The notes: generated by a model from the letters alone, not told the origin. 64,000 bases of DNA from Pseudoxanthomonas mexicana (GCF_010093385.1 NZ_PDWV01000005.1:62001-126000); one strand, 5' to 3'; counted from the stretch's first letter, positions 27,804-37,903 are shown. A program made the numbers and translations.

Positions 27804-29185
27804 TTACTTCGAATAAGCGCGCGGCAGCGGGCCCGCCTGCTGCAGGTAGCGGTCGCGCAGCTCAGTCTGGCGCGAGCGCATCGGCATCGCGCGGCCGCCC
27901 AGCCACACCTGCTGCGCCGTGTGGGCCACGTCCAGCGGATCGCCGCTCCACAGCACCAGGTCGGCCAGCTTGCCCGGCGCGATGGTGCCCACGCGGTCGC
28001 CCACGCCGAAGGTCTCCGCCGGCACGCGGGTCAGTCCGGCCAGGCCGTCTTCCCAGGGCAGGCCGTTGGCCACCGCATTGCCCGCCAGCTGGCGGATCTT
28101 GCGTGCGTTGTGCGAGGCATCGCCAGCCTGCGAGAAGCCGACGCCCACGCCGGCCGCATCCAGCCGCGCCGCGTTTTCCAGCGTGGCGCCGATCTGGTCG
28201 AAGTCCGCCGGCAGGTCCGCCAGCGCGTCGACGAACACCGGCACCTTCGCCTGCGCCAGCTGCGCTGCCAGCTTCCAGGCCTCCGCGCCGCCGGCGATGG
28301 CGACGCGCACGTTCTCGCGCTGCGCCCAGCGCAGCAGCTGGCGGATGTCGGCGGCACGGTTCACCGCCACCACGATGCGGCCATTGCCGGCCAGGTAGCG
28401 CGCCAGCGTGGCACGCCCGGCCGGCGTCAGCAGCGCGTGCGGTGAATCCACCGGCACCCGGCCGCGCGCCTCGGCCACCATCTGGTCCAGCAGCATCCAC
28501 TGCGCCGCGCGCGACTTGCCGCTCAGCTCGGACGCGCCGCCGCCCAGCCGTACGAACAGCGCGCGCGGGCCGACCGGGTCGGCGCTGCCGTCCAGCCGCA
28601 TCACGCCGCCCTGGCCGGCGATGAAGGAGCCGCCGGTCGCTGCGGCCAGCAGGGTGAAGCCGATGCCTTCCACGCGCGCCACCGGGATCACCACCGACGC
28701 CGGGTTGTAGGCCAGCGTCACGTCGAACTCCGGACGCATGGGCTGGTCTTCCAGCGTCACCGCCGCATCCACCGTCGACGATTCACCGGAGACCTCCTCG
28801 ATGCCGATCTCGGTGATGCCGCCGAAGAAGGCCGGGGTCAGCGGACGGCCGTCGGCTTCGACCACCGTCGCGGCGGCGGGTGCGGCCAGTGCGGTACCGA
28901 CCGCCTGCACCACGCCATTGCGCACCAGCACGTCCGCGTTCTTCAACGTGCCCTGCGTCCCGGCGGTGTGCACGGTGGCGTTGCGGATCAGGACGTCCTG
29001 GGCGAGTGCGCTGATCGAAGTCGACGCCAGTGCGACAGCTACCGCCAACGCCCTCACCGTCGTCCCAGCGAACGCTGGGACCCATTTGGCTTTTGTCTTG
29101 TCCGCTGCGTTCGTCATCGAAAGCGAAAGCAAGGTGGATCCCAGCATTCGCTGGGATGACGGCAAGGACACATCCTGCGCGCGGC

Positions 29186-29189
<4 letters not shown>
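27804..29189 (-). CDS. Amidohydrolase-like secreted protein lacking the HxH motif
   Basis: 461 residues. It is homologous to the gene just upstream and keeps the family's N-terminal beta sandwich (VLIRNATVHTAGTQGTLKNA) and C-terminal GTIAPGKLADLVLWSGDPL. Where the first metal-binding HxH should follow TPG, it reads LTPAFFGGITEIG, so two metal ligands are absent and catalysis is doubtful. The N-terminus is odd: MSRAQDV is followed by about 37 residues encoded by a dispersed inverted repeat (including WVPAFAGTT), and only then the signal peptide (RALAVAVALASTSISALAQ). The ATG overlaps the upstream stop (ATGA). Confidence 0.8.
29057..29162. repeat. Inverted repeat element inside the amidohydrolase gene
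   Basis: Two inverted arms (29057-29083 and 29135-29162), each itself a small palindrome around CCCAGCGAA.GCTGGGA, flank an AT-richer centre. Arms end in GTCATCCC/GGGATGAC-like sequence, the same outer signature as the element at 39142-39266. It is translated in frame near the N-terminus of the minus-strand amidohydrolase. The encoded peptide contains AKWVPAFAGTT, a peptide often produced by this repeat type. Confidence 0.75.
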
Positions 29190-30607
<1,418 letters not shown>

Positions 30608-30721
30608 CGTGTGTTCCCCTGGAAGAGACCCGAAACCTAACCGGCGGCGCCGCGGCTTGCCAAGTGCAGGCGTCGCAGTCGTGCCAGAATCGCCCCACAA
30701 CAACAAGAAGAAGAGGCTTCC

Positions 30722-31498
30722 ATGAAGGACAAGAGCGAGATCGTCGACAACTGGCTGCCGCGCTACACCGGCGTGCCGCTGGACCAGTTCGGCGAGCATA
30801 TCCTGCTGACCAATTTCGGCGGCTACCTCAACGTGTTTTCGCAGCTGACCGGCGCGCCCATCGTCGGCCTGGACCGGCCGATGGCCAGCGCCACCGCCGA
30901 CGGCATCACCATGATCAACTTCGGCATGGGCAGCCCCAATGCCGCCACGATGATGGACCTGCTCAGTGCGATCTGTCCCAAGGCGGTGCTGTTCCTGGGC
31001 AAGTGCGGTGGATTGAAGCGGAAGAACCAATTGGGCGATCTGATCCTGCCGATCGCCGCGATCCGTGGCGAAGGCACCAGCGAGGACTATCTCCCGCCCC
31101 AGGTGCCGGCGCTGCCCGCGTTCGCGCTGCAGCGCGCAGTCTCCACGATGATCCGCGACCTGGGCCACGACTACTGGACCGGCACGGTGTACACCACCAA
31201 CCGCCGCGTGTGGGAGCACGACACCGCCTTCAAGGAACGCCTGCGCGCGATGCGCTGCATGGCCATCGACATGGAAACGGCCACCATCTTCGCCGCGGGC
31301 TTCGCCAACCGCATCCCCTGCGGCGCGCTGCTGCTGGTCAGCGACCAGCCGATGATCCCGGAAGGCGTGAAGACCGAAGCCAGCGACGCCAAGGTCAGCT
31401 CCTCGTTCGTGGAGAACCACATCACCGTGGGGATCGAGGCATTGAAGCTGATCCGCCGCAACGGGAAGTCGGTGCGGCACTTGCGGTTTGATGAGTGA
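30722..31498 (+). CDS. amn: AMP nucleosidase (short form)
   Basis: 258 residues of the nucleoside phosphorylase superfamily, with INFGMGSPNAATMMDLLSAI, VLFLGKCGGLKRKNQLGD and the nucleoside-binding MRCMAIDMETATIFAAG. AMP nucleosidase splits AMP to adenine and ribose 5-phosphate. The protein lacks the N-terminal regulatory domain of the ~480-residue E. coli enzyme, as usual in Xanthomonadaceae. A strong Shine-Dalgarno sequence (AAGAGG) precedes the start. The TcmP gene begins 34 bases downstream, with a sharp drop in GC content. Confidence 0.88.
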   Translation: MKDKSEIVDNWLPRYTGVPLDQFGEHILLTNFGGYLNVFSQLTGAPIVGLDRPMASATADGITMINFGMGSPNAATMMDLLSAICPKAVLFLGKCGGLKRKNQLGDLILPIAAIRGEGTSEDYLPPQVPALPAFALQRAVSTMIRDLGHDYWTGTVYTTNRRVWEHDTAFKERLRAMRCMAIDMETATIFAAGFANRIPCGALLLVSDQPMIPEGVKTEASDAKVSSSFVENHITVGIEALKLIRRNGKSVRHLRFDE

Positions 31499-31532
31499 CC
31501 TAAACCACCACAACGGAAGCCAGAGGAAGGCA

Positions 31533-32360
31533 ATGACAAAGTCCAGCAACGAGCGTTACCAGCTAGATTCAGATGGGACCAGGATCGAGAGTGTTGGTGC
31601 TTGGTCTCAGGAAAAGCATGACCGACTAAGAAAGTACGTCGATATTACGAGAAGGACCAGAGCAAAGTTCGTCAAGGCGGGCTCTACGTACATCGACCTC
31701 TACTGCGGTCCGGGGAAAGTGCAGATTAAGGGTGAAGCCGTAATAAAAGATGGCGGAGCTGTTCTGGCAGTACGGGAGTCTGCGAAAGACGTGCCGTTCA
31801 CGGAAGTGCATGTCGGCGACCTTGATCGCAAGAATGTAGACGACTGTCTGAAGGGAGTCGCTCAGGTCGGAGCTGTGACCAAAGTTTTTGGCTATCAGGG
31901 GAAAGCTGAAGAAACAGCCGTCCAAATCACCTCAAAGCTGCATCGGTACGGGCTCCATCTCGCGTTCTTGGATCCATATAATCTTAATGCACTCCCGTTT
32001 AGCATCATTAGAACGCTCGCGACGCTTGAGCGAATGGACATGATCATCCATGTCAGCGAAATGGATCTGAATAGGAACATCCGCCTGTACAAAGAGACTG
32101 GTGTCTTGGAGGCTTTTGCGCCTGGTGTTGTGGAGAGGATTGACTGGCGGCAGAAGGATGAAATTGTTCGTCAGGGCGTGTTCGCTCATTGGCGATCTCT
32201 TCTGGAGTCGCTCGATTACAAAGTAGGTGGCGCAGAGCGAGTGACTGGCGATAAAAATCAACCTTTCTACTGGCTTGTGAGTGTTTCGCGAAACGACCTA
32301 GGCAAGAAGTTTTGGGACGAAATTCGACAGGTCGAGCCGCAGCGTGGATTCAGTTTTTGA
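31533..32360 (+). CDS. tcmP: Three-Cys-motif partner protein TcmP
   Basis: 275 residues, preceded by AGAGGAAGG. A Rossmann-like motif YIDLYCGPGKVQI (Asp55-Gly61) resembles motif I of SAM-dependent methyltransferases, and LAFLDPYNLNALPF resembles a motif IV strand. RTLATLERMDMIIHVSEMDLNRNIR and FYWLVSVSRNDLGKKFWDEI are typical of TcmP. The family is named for its constant partnership with three-Cys (Gp37/Gp68-like, DUF5131) proteins; biochemical activity is not established. Base composition and codon use are far more AT-rich than both flanking genes, indicating recent transfer. The partner follows 11 bases downstream. Confidence 0.88.
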   Translation: MTKSSNERYQLDSDGTRIESVGAWSQEKHDRLRKYVDITRRTRAKFVKAGSTYIDLYCGPGKVQIKGEAVIKDGGAVLAVRESAKDVPFTEVHVGDLDRKNVDDCLKGVAQVGAVTKVFGYQGKAEETAVQITSKLHRYGLHLAFLDPYNLNALPFSIIRTLATLERMDMIIHVSEMDLNRNIRLYKETGVLEAFAPGVVERIDWRQKDEIVRQGVFAHWRSLLESLDYKVGGAERVTGDKNQPFYWLVSVSRNDLGKKFWDEIRQVEPQRGFSF

Positions 32361-32371
32361 GGGCTGCCGAA

Positions 32372-33118
32372 GTGACCACAAAATCTAGGATCGAGTGGAC
32401 AGAAAGCACGTGGAACCCCGTCGTCGGCTGCACCAAGCTAAGCGCTGGGTGCAAGCACTGCTACGCGGAGACCATGGCGCGGCGCCTGCAGGCGATGGGC
32501 GTTGCCGGCTATGAGCAGGGGTTCAAGAAGGTACGGACACTTCCTTTCCGTCTTGATGAGCCGCTCAAGAAGAAGCAACCGACCGTCTACTTCGTCAACT
32601 CCATGAGCGACCTGTTCCACACGGCCGTGCCGGAGAGCTTCATCGATCGCGTGTTCGACGTCATGGCTCGTTGTCCGCAGCATACGTTCCAAGTGCTCAC
32701 CAAGCGCGCGGAGCGCATCGCCGAATACAGTCAGGAGCGCGCGATTCCGACCAATGTCTGGATCGGAGTCTCCGTCGAGAACAAGCGTCATGGCGTGCCG
32801 CGTATCGCATACCTCCAATCTGCCAAGGCCAGCGTCAAGTTCCTCAGCGTCGAGCCGCTGCTTGAGGATGTCGGCAAGCTCGATCTGGCGGGCATCGATT
32901 GGGTGATCGTGGGTGGCGAATCGGGTCACGGAGCGCGGCCCATGAAAGAGGCATGGGCGCTGAGCGTGAAGCGCCAGTGCGACGAGCAGGGCGTGCGCTT
33001 CTTCTTCAAGCAGTGGGGCGCGTTTGGTGCGGACGGCATCAAGCGCGACAAGAAGTCCAACGGACGTGAGTTGTTGGGCCGCACATGGGACGCCATGCCG
33101 GAGTACGCATACGTATGA
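32372..33118 (+). CDS. DUF5131 (phage Gp37/Gp68-like) three-Cys protein
   Basis: 248 residues from a GTG start (MTTKSRIEWTESTWNP). The three-Cys motif is VVGCTKLSAGCKHCYAE: Cys20-x6-Cys27-x2-Cys30, resembling but not equal to the radical-SAM CxxxCxxC cluster site. Downstream blocks are VYFVNSMSDLFH, FQVLTKRAERI, NVWIGVSVEN, KFLSVEPLLEDVG, DWVIVGGESGHGARPM and FFFKQWG, all family hallmarks. A barrel-type Fe-S enzyme acting on nucleic acid is a common guess, unproven. It follows tcmP and its stop overlaps the start of the DUF924 gene (ATGA), giving a three-gene unit. Confidence 0.88.
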   Translation: MTTKSRIEWTESTWNPVVGCTKLSAGCKHCYAETMARRLQAMGVAGYEQGFKKVRTLPFRLDEPLKKKQPTVYFVNSMSDLFHTAVPESFIDRVFDVMARCPQHTFQVLTKRAERIAEYSQERAIPTNVWIGVSVENKRHGVPRIAYLQSAKASVKFLSVEPLLEDVGKLDLAGIDWVIVGGESGHGARPMKEAWALSVKRQCDEQGVRFFFKQWGAFGADGIKRDKKSNGRELLGRTWDAMPEYAYV

Positions 33119-33654
33119 ACGAATCCAACGACGTCATCAGCTTCTGGAAGAGCGCGGGCTACGAGAAGTGGTTCTCGCGCGATGACGCCTTCGACGCAGA
33201 GTTCGACCAGCGCTTCCGCGGGCTGCACTTCCGCGCGGCGCGGCGGGAACTGGAAGGCTGGATGGGCGACGCCGAAGGCGCGCTGGCGCTGATCCTGTTG
33301 CTGGACCAGTTTCCGCGCAACTGCTTCCGGCAGAGCGCGCATTCGTACGCCACCGACGGGCTGGCGCGGCACTATGCCGCGCGGGCCATCGAGGCGGGGT
33401 TCGACGCGCAGGTCGATCCGGCGCTGAAGATCTTCTTCTACATGCCGTTCGAGCATTCCGAAGCGCTGGACGACCAGCAGCGTTCGCTGGACCTGTTCCG
33501 CGCCACTGGTGATGAGAACTACATCAAGTACGCGCAGTTGCACTACGACCTGATCGCCCGCTTCGGCCGGTTCCCCCATCGCAATGAGGCGATGGGCCGC
33601 ATCTCCACGCAGGAAGAGCGCGATTACCTGGCCAGCGGCGGGTTCTCGGGATAG
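33115..33654 (+). CDS. DUF924 family protein
   Basis: 179 residues, all-helical TPR-like. Conserved features are VISFWKSAGYEKWFSRDDAFDAEF, LILLLDQFPRNCFR, FFYMPFEHSE and RFGRFPHRNEAMGR. The family is widespread and uncharacterised. GC content is back to the chromosomal norm, unlike tcmP just upstream. The ATG overlaps the DUF5131 stop by four bases, so a normal chromosomal gene now appears to be translationally coupled to the acquired pair, or the three genes travel together. Confidence 0.85.
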   Translation: MNESNDVISFWKSAGYEKWFSRDDAFDAEFDQRFRGLHFRAARRELEGWMGDAEGALALILLLDQFPRNCFRQSAHSYATDGLARHYAARAIEAGFDAQVDPALKIFFYMPFEHSEALDDQQRSLDLFRATGDENYIKYAQLHYDLIARFGRFPHRNEAMGRISTQEERDYLASGGFSG

Positions 33655-33700
33655 GCGGGTGGCGGTGGCTTGCGGATGCGTCGCAGGTGGTGAAGGAAAG

Positions 33701-33767
33701 GCATCGCGCCCATGGGGCGCTCCTACAAAGCGGGTTTCTCTGTAGGAGCGCCCCATGGGCGCGATGC
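33701..33767. repeat. Perfect 27-bp palindromic repeat (REP-like)
   Basis: Arms 33701-33727 and 33741-33767 are exact reverse complements with a 13-base loop. The right arm starts TGTAGGAGCGCCCC. It lies between the DUF924 gene and the grxD fusion. Same family as the elements at 3128, 36459 and 44362. Confidence 0.85.
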
Positions 33768-33780
33768 TTTTACGCCGAGG

Positions 33781-33810
33781 AAAAAAGAAAGCGGGCCGAA
33801 GCCCGCTTTC
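33781..33810 (-). terminator. Rho-independent terminator of the grxD fusion gene
   Basis: On the minus strand, GAAAGCGGGC-TTCG-GCCCGCTTTC (33787-33810) forms a 10-bp stem with a UUCG tetraloop, followed by TTTTTT. It lies 27 bases after the grxD stop. Confidence 0.85.
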
Positions 33811-33836
33811 CCGTGCACAACCTGAATCGTACCGGC

Positions 33837-34766
33837 TCAGTACTTGCTGATCGTGCCGTCCACGTCGTCGGCCCAGGCATTGATGCCGCCGGTGACGTTG
33901 TGGACGTTGGTGAAGCCGAGTGCGCGGAACTCTTCCGCCGCCTGCTGGCTGCGGCCGCCGCTGCGGCACAGGAAGGCCAGCGCCGTGTCCTTCGGCAGCG
34001 CTTCCAGTTCGGCACGGCCGTTGCCGTCGAAGGTCTTGAACGGCAGCTTCACCGAGGCGATGGCGCGTTCGTCGGCCGGACGCACGTCGACCAGCAGCAC
34101 TTCGCTGGCACGGCCCTTTGCGTCGGCATCCATCGGCGACAGCGCCTGCACCGGCTTGGGCGCGTTGGGGTTGTCGATCGCCAGGCCCTTGCCGCGGATG
34201 TCGTCCACCCAGTCGATGGTGATGCCGTCGGCGCGACGCGCGCTAGCCAGGTCGAACTGCACGCGCACGCCGTTGGATTCGCTGGCGATGGCGTTGGCGT
34301 CGAACTGCGCCAGCTGGAAGTTCGGCTGGAACTGCGCATTGATCGACAGCGCCAGCGCGGTACCCGGGCCGGCGTCGGCCACGGCGTTCTGCAGCATCTC
34401 GGCGGCGGCCGGGGTGATGGTGATCGCCGGCGGCGTGCGGTCCGGCGCCTCCAGGCCCAGCAGCGTGGCCAGTTCACCGGAGTTGGTCATCTGCTCGATG
34501 ATGTCGCTGCCGCCGACCAGTTCGCCGTCGATGTACAGCTGCGGGATGGTCGGCCAGTCGCCATAGACCTTGATGCCCTCGCGGATCTCCTGGTCGGCCA
34601 GCACGTTGACGTGCGCGTAGTCCACGCCCAGCGCCGACAGCGCGCCCACCGCCTTGGCCGAGAAGCCGCACTGCGGCATGGTCGGCTGGCCCTTCATGAA
34701 CAGCACCACGCGGTTGGACTGCAGGAGGGATTCGATGCGCGAGCGCAGGGCGGGGTCGAGGGACAT
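33837..34766 (-). CDS. grxD: Grx4-type monothiol glutaredoxin fused to IscA-like and rhodanese domains
   Basis: 309 residues, three parts. Residues 1-105: monothiol glutaredoxin with the CGFS active site (MPQCGFSAKAV), WPTIPQLYIDGELVGG. Residues ~110-205: HesB/IscA-like fold (PAITITPAAAEMLQNAV) but with no cysteine, so it cannot carry a cluster as true IscA proteins do. Residues ~210-309: rhodanese with active loop FLCRSGGRSQQAAE. Monothiol glutaredoxins pass [2Fe-2S] clusters to target proteins; the rhodanese part may handle sulfane sulfur. The three-domain form is known in Xanthomonadaceae. It stands alone, with its own terminator. Confidence 0.9.
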   Translation of the reverse strand: MSLDPALRSRIESLLQSNRVVLFMKGQPTMPQCGFSAKAVGALSALGVDYAHVNVLADQEIREGIKVYGDWPTIPQLYIDGELVGGSDIIEQMTNSGELATLLGLEAPDRTPPAITITPAAAEMLQNAVADAGPGTALALSINAQFQPNFQLAQFDANAIASESNGVRVQFDLASARRADGITIDWVDDIRGKGLAIDNPNAPKPVQALSPMDADAKGRASEVLLVDVRPADERAIASVKLPFKTFDGNGRAELEALPKDTALAFLCRSGGRSQQAAEEFRALGFTNVHNVTGGINAWADDVDGTISKY

Positions 34767-34820
34767 GGACGGGTACCGGTCAGCGGGAGGGGAATTCTAC
34801 GCCCCATGGCATCATGGGGC

Positions 34821-35633
34821 ATGAGCACGACAGGAACACTGCATCGTCCGCCGCGCCGTCCCGGCCTGATATTGGGCCTGTTGGTGCTGTCGCAAGTGGG
34901 CGTGGCCTGCCTGTGGTGGCGGTTCGGCTGGCAGGTCGGCCTGCCGGTGATGGTGGCCACCCATCTGATGGTGGTGGCGGCCACGCTGCATCCGCGCGCC
35001 ACCCTGTTCTGCCCGGCCCTGGCGCGGTTGCCGACGACCGAGCGGGTAGTCTGGCTGACCATCGACGACGGGCCCTCCGACGACACCGATGCGATGCTGG
35101 AACTGCTGGATCGCCACCGGGCGCGGGCCACGTTCTTCCTGGTGGGCGAGCGGGCGCGGGCGCATCCGGCGCGGGTCCAGGCCATTCGCGACCGCGGCCA
35201 TGGCATCGGCAACCACAGCGCCGATCACCCCGATACGCGCTTCTGGCGGTTGGGGCCGGCCGCCATGGAAGACCAGATCGGCCGCACCCAGTCCATCCTC
35301 ACCGCGATCACCGGGCAGACACCGCGCTGGTACCGCAGCGTGGTGGGCATGACCAACCCGTTCGTGGGACTGTCGCTGAAACGGCACGGCCTGGCGCGCG
35401 TGGCCTGGAGTGCGCGCGGCTTCGACGGCGTGAACTGCCGGCCCGACCAGGTGCTGGCGCGCATCACCCGCGACATCGCGCCAGGCGCCATCGTGCTGCT
35501 GCATGAAGGGGCGGCGCACGGGCACAACGTGGCCATCCTGGCGCAGCTGCTGGCGTGGCTGGACGCGGAGGGCTATCGCACGGTGCTGCCGGATGAAGAT
35601 GTGCAACGCGATACGTCGATCGTGACGGCTTGA
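34821..35633 (+). CDS. Membrane-anchored polysaccharide deacetylase family protein
   Basis: 270 residues with one or two N-terminal membrane helices (LILGLLVLSQVGVACLWW, GLPVMVATHLMVVAATL) and a NodB homology domain. Motif 1 is WLTIDDGPSDDT (catalytic and metal Asp), motif 2 GIGNHSADHPDTRF (HxxxH metal ligands), motif 3 WYRSVVGMTNP (where many members have RxPxG), and a late LLHEG motif. The family removes acetyl groups from carbohydrates in the envelope; substrate unknown. An ATG at 34806 is an alternative start. It is alone, between grxD and a convergent GDSL gene. Confidence 0.83.
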   Translation: MSTTGTLHRPPRRPGLILGLLVLSQVGVACLWWRFGWQVGLPVMVATHLMVVAATLHPRATLFCPALARLPTTERVVWLTIDDGPSDDTDAMLELLDRHRARATFFLVGERARAHPARVQAIRDRGHGIGNHSADHPDTRFWRLGPAAMEDQIGRTQSILTAITGQTPRWYRSVVGMTNPFVGLSLKRHGLARVAWSARGFDGVNCRPDQVLARITRDIAPGAIVLLHEGAAHGHNVAILAQLLAWLDAEGYRTVLPDEDVQRDTSIVTA

Positions 35634-35635
35634 AT

Positions 35636-35783
35636 CCTTCTCCCGCCGGGAGAAGGTGGCGCGAAGCGCCGCATGAGGGTGTGCCACCGTCGCCTATCGG
35701 GCATCTGCGCTGCGGCTCGTTCGTCCCCATCGGATCGGAGGCGCTGTGGGGCGCCCCCGCCCCTCTCCCGGGGGCAGAGAGGC
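35636..35783. repeat. Hairpin-rich intergenic repeat
   Basis: CCTTCTCCC-GCC-GGGAGAAGG (35636-35656) is followed by GGCGC-GAA-GCGCC and, near 35757, by a second stem built from CCTCTCCCGGGGG...AGAGG. It fills the gap between two convergent genes and resembles a CTTCTCCC-type intergenic repeat of this family. No T-run is seen; it probably doubles as terminator. Confidence 0.5.
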
Positions 35784-36431
35784 TTAGGCGAGCAACCGGT
35801 GCGCCACCGGGAACGCCAGCCGCGTCCATTCGGTGTACATCGCGGCGGACGGATGCAGGCCGTCGTCCGCCACCATCGCCGGCTCGGCGCCACGTGCACG
35901 ACTGACCGGGGTGATGTCGACGAAGGCCACGCCGCGTTGCGTGCAGGCCTCGCGCGCCGCGAGGTTGTAGGCATCCAGCTCGCGCGCGATCTGTGCGGCA
36001 TCGCGGCCGGACTTCGCGCCGAACGGGGTCACACCCCAGTCAGGAATCGACAGCACCAGCACGCGGTCGGGCCGGTTGCCGGCAAAGCCGATGGCCCGCC
36101 ACAGCAGCGCGGCGAACTGCGTGCGGTATTCCTCCACATCGCGGCCGCGGTACTGGTTGTTCACGCCGATCAACAGGCTGACGAAGTCGTGCTGGCCCAG
36201 TGGCTCGGCGGCGGTGATGGCGGCATCCAGCTCGTCGGTGGTCCAGCCGGTGGTGGCGATGATGCGCGGGTCGCCGAGCAGCACGCCCTCCTGCCGCAAC
36301 AGGCGCGCCAGCTGCATGGGCCAGCGGCCCGCCTCGTCCACGGCTTCACCGATGGTGTAGGAATCGCCCAGCGCGAGGTAGCGCAGTTCGGTGGTCAGGG
36401 CGGTGGTGTGGGGGGCGGAGATCGTGGTCAT
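35784..36431 (-). CDS. SGNH/GDSL-type hydrolase
   Basis: 215 residues, no signal peptide. The SGNH blocks are visible: block I YLALGDSYTIGEAV (nucleophile Ser), block II near IIATTGWTTDEL (Gly), block III LLIGVNNQYRG (Asn), and block V VADDGLHPSAAMY (catalytic Asp and His). The family hydrolyses ester or thioester bonds; substrate is not evident. The start at 36431 is an ATG; a TTG two codons upstream is possible. Convergent with the deacetylase gene and followed upstream by the REP-like palindrome. Confidence 0.85.
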   Translation of the reverse strand: MTTISAPHTTALTTELRYLALGDSYTIGEAVDEAGRWPMQLARLLRQEGVLLGDPRIIATTGWTTDELDAAITAAEPLGQHDFVSLLIGVNNQYRGRDVEEYRTQFAALLWRAIGFAGNRPDRVLVLSIPDWGVTPFGAKSGRDAAQIARELDAYNLAAREACTQRGVAFVDITPVSRARGAEPAMVADDGLHPSAAMYTEWTRLAFPVAHRLLA

Positions 36432-36458
36432 GGGCAAATGATGCGCTCTTCGGACCTA

Positions 36459-36611
36459 CTGTAGGAGCGACGTGAGTCGCGACCGTGAATCCGGTCGGCC
36501 TGGAAGATGTCGAGCACCCGATACTTCGCCAGCGGCGGTGCCCTGCTCGCGCTCGAACAGAGCAAAACGTCTGGTCGCGGCGTGCGGTCGCGACTCACGT
36601 CGCTCCTACAG
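36459..36611. repeat. Long-spaced perfect inverted repeat (REP-like)
   Basis: Arms 36459-36485 and 36585-36611 are exact 27-bp reverse complements, starting CTGTAGGAGCGACGTGAGTC, with a 99-base spacer. The spacing is much longer than in the sister elements (13 and 26 bases), so it may be two units in opposite orientation or an element with insertion. It fills the gap between the GDSL gene and the aminotransferase. Confidence 0.8.
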
Positions 36612-36622
36612 GGGCAGCGCGC

Positions 36623-37903
36623 TTACGCCGCCGCCGGCCGCGCCGTGCCCTTGATCGGCACCACCTTGGTGGCGGCCTCGGCGCGGCGCGACAGGGCGCG
36701 GTCGATGCGGGCGAAGACTTCGCGCATCGTGGCCGCTTCCGGCAACAGGGTGACGCGGAAGTGGTGGCGGTAGGGCACGTTGAAGCTGGAGCCCGGCACG
36801 ACCAGCACGCCCTCGGTTTCCATCAGTTCCAGCGCGAACGTATGGTCGTCGAAGCCCCTGGCGGCGTCGCCGACGACGGCGGGGAACGCGTACAGCGCGC
36901 CGGCCGGGTTCACCAGCGCCAGGTGCGGGCTGGCGTCGCAGGCCTCGATCACCGCGCGGCGGGTTTCGTACAGGCGGCCACCCGGCGCGCACAGCGCGCT
37001 GATGGGGTCCGGGCCGTTGACCGCCGCTTCGATGGCGTACTGGCCGGGTACGTTGGCGCACAGGCGCAGCGCGCTGAGCAGGTCCATCGCATGCAGGAAA
37101 TCGCGCACCACGTCGCCGTGGCCGGACACCACGCCCCAGCCCACGCGCCAGCCGCAGGCGCGGTGCACCTTGCTCAGGCCGCTGAAGGTGATGCTCGGCA
37201 CGTCGCCTGCGAGCGGGGCGACCGGCACGAAGCTCGCGCCGTCGTACAGCACCTGGTCGTAGATCTCGTCGACCATCAGCAGCAGACGGTGCTTGGCCGC
37301 GATGGCGACGATGCGTTCCAGCAGCTCGCGCGGGTACGTCGCGCCGGTGGGATTGTTGGGGTTGATCAGCACGATGGCGCGGGTGCGCGAGCTGACCAGC
37401 TGCTCGATCTCGACCGGATCGGGCAGGAAATCGTTGTCCGGATCGCAGCGGTAGTACACCGGGCGGCCGTCGTTGAGGATGGTGGCCGCCGACCACAGCG
37501 GGTAGTCGGGCGAGGGCACCAGCACTTCGTCGCCCGGATTCAGTAGCGCGCGCAGCGACAGGTCGATCAGTTCCGACACGCCGTTGCCGACGAATACGCG
37601 GTCCGGGTGCGCATCCGGCGTGCCGCGCTGGGCGTACGCCGCGGCGATCGCATCGCGCGCCGAGGGCAGGCCCTGCTGGTGCGTGTACGGATCGGTGCGG
37701 CCCATGTCGTCGGCGATCGCGCGCTGCAGGTGTTCCGGCGCACGGAAACCGAACGCGCCCGGGTTGCCGATGTTGAGCTTGATCAGCTTCTGCCCCTGGG
37801 CCTCCAGTTCCCGGGCTCGCCGCGCCAGTTCGCCCCGGATTTCATAGCGGACTTCGGACAGGCGTTCGCGCGTGGCGAGCGGTTTGACGGGCGGGGTGGG
37901 CAT
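36623..37903 (-). CDS. alaA: Pyridoxal phosphate-dependent aminotransferase, AlaA-like
   Basis: 426 residues, fold-type I class I aminotransferase. IKLNIGNPGAFGFRAPEH, GNGVSELIDLSLRALL, PSPDYPLW, INPNNPTGATYP and the PLP-lysine motif TFSGLSKVHRACGWR identify it; FRVTLLPE contains the substrate-carboxylate Arg. Similarity of the N-terminal half is closest to E. coli AlaA (glutamate-pyruvate transaminase), so alanine synthesis is likely, though related enzymes use other keto acids. It has a short unstructured C-terminal tail (TKVVPIKGTARPAAA). Confidence 0.88.
   Translation of the reverse strand: MPTPPVKPLATRERLSEVRYEIRGELARRARELEAQGQKLIKLNIGNPGAFGFRAPEHLQRAIADDMGRTDPYTHQQGLPSARDAIAAAYAQRGTPDAHPDRVFVGNGVSELIDLSLRALLNPGDEVLVPSPDYPLWSAATILNDGRPVYYRCDPDNDFLPDPVEIEQLVSSRTRAIVLINPNNPTGATYPRELLERIVAIAAKHRLLLMVDEIYDQVLYDGASFVPVAPLAGDVPSITFSGLSKVHRACGWRVGWGVVSGHGDVVRDFLHAMDLLSALRLCANVPGQYAIEAAVNGPDPISALCAPGGRLYETRRAVIEACDASPHLALVNPAGALYAFPAVVGDAARGFDDHTFALELMETEGVLVVPGSSFNVPYRHHFRVTLLPEAATMREVFARIDRALSRRAEAATKVVPIKGTARPAAA

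Noticed and set aside
31499-33654. Prophage remnant, because DUF5131 is phage Gp37/Gp68-like
   Set aside because: No structural, lysis, replication or integration gene is present; only the two-gene pair is foreign in composition.
35636-36611. CRISPR array from repeated TGTAGGAGCG and CTTCTCCC units
   Set aside because: Units are inverted rather than regularly spaced direct repeats, and no cas gene is present.
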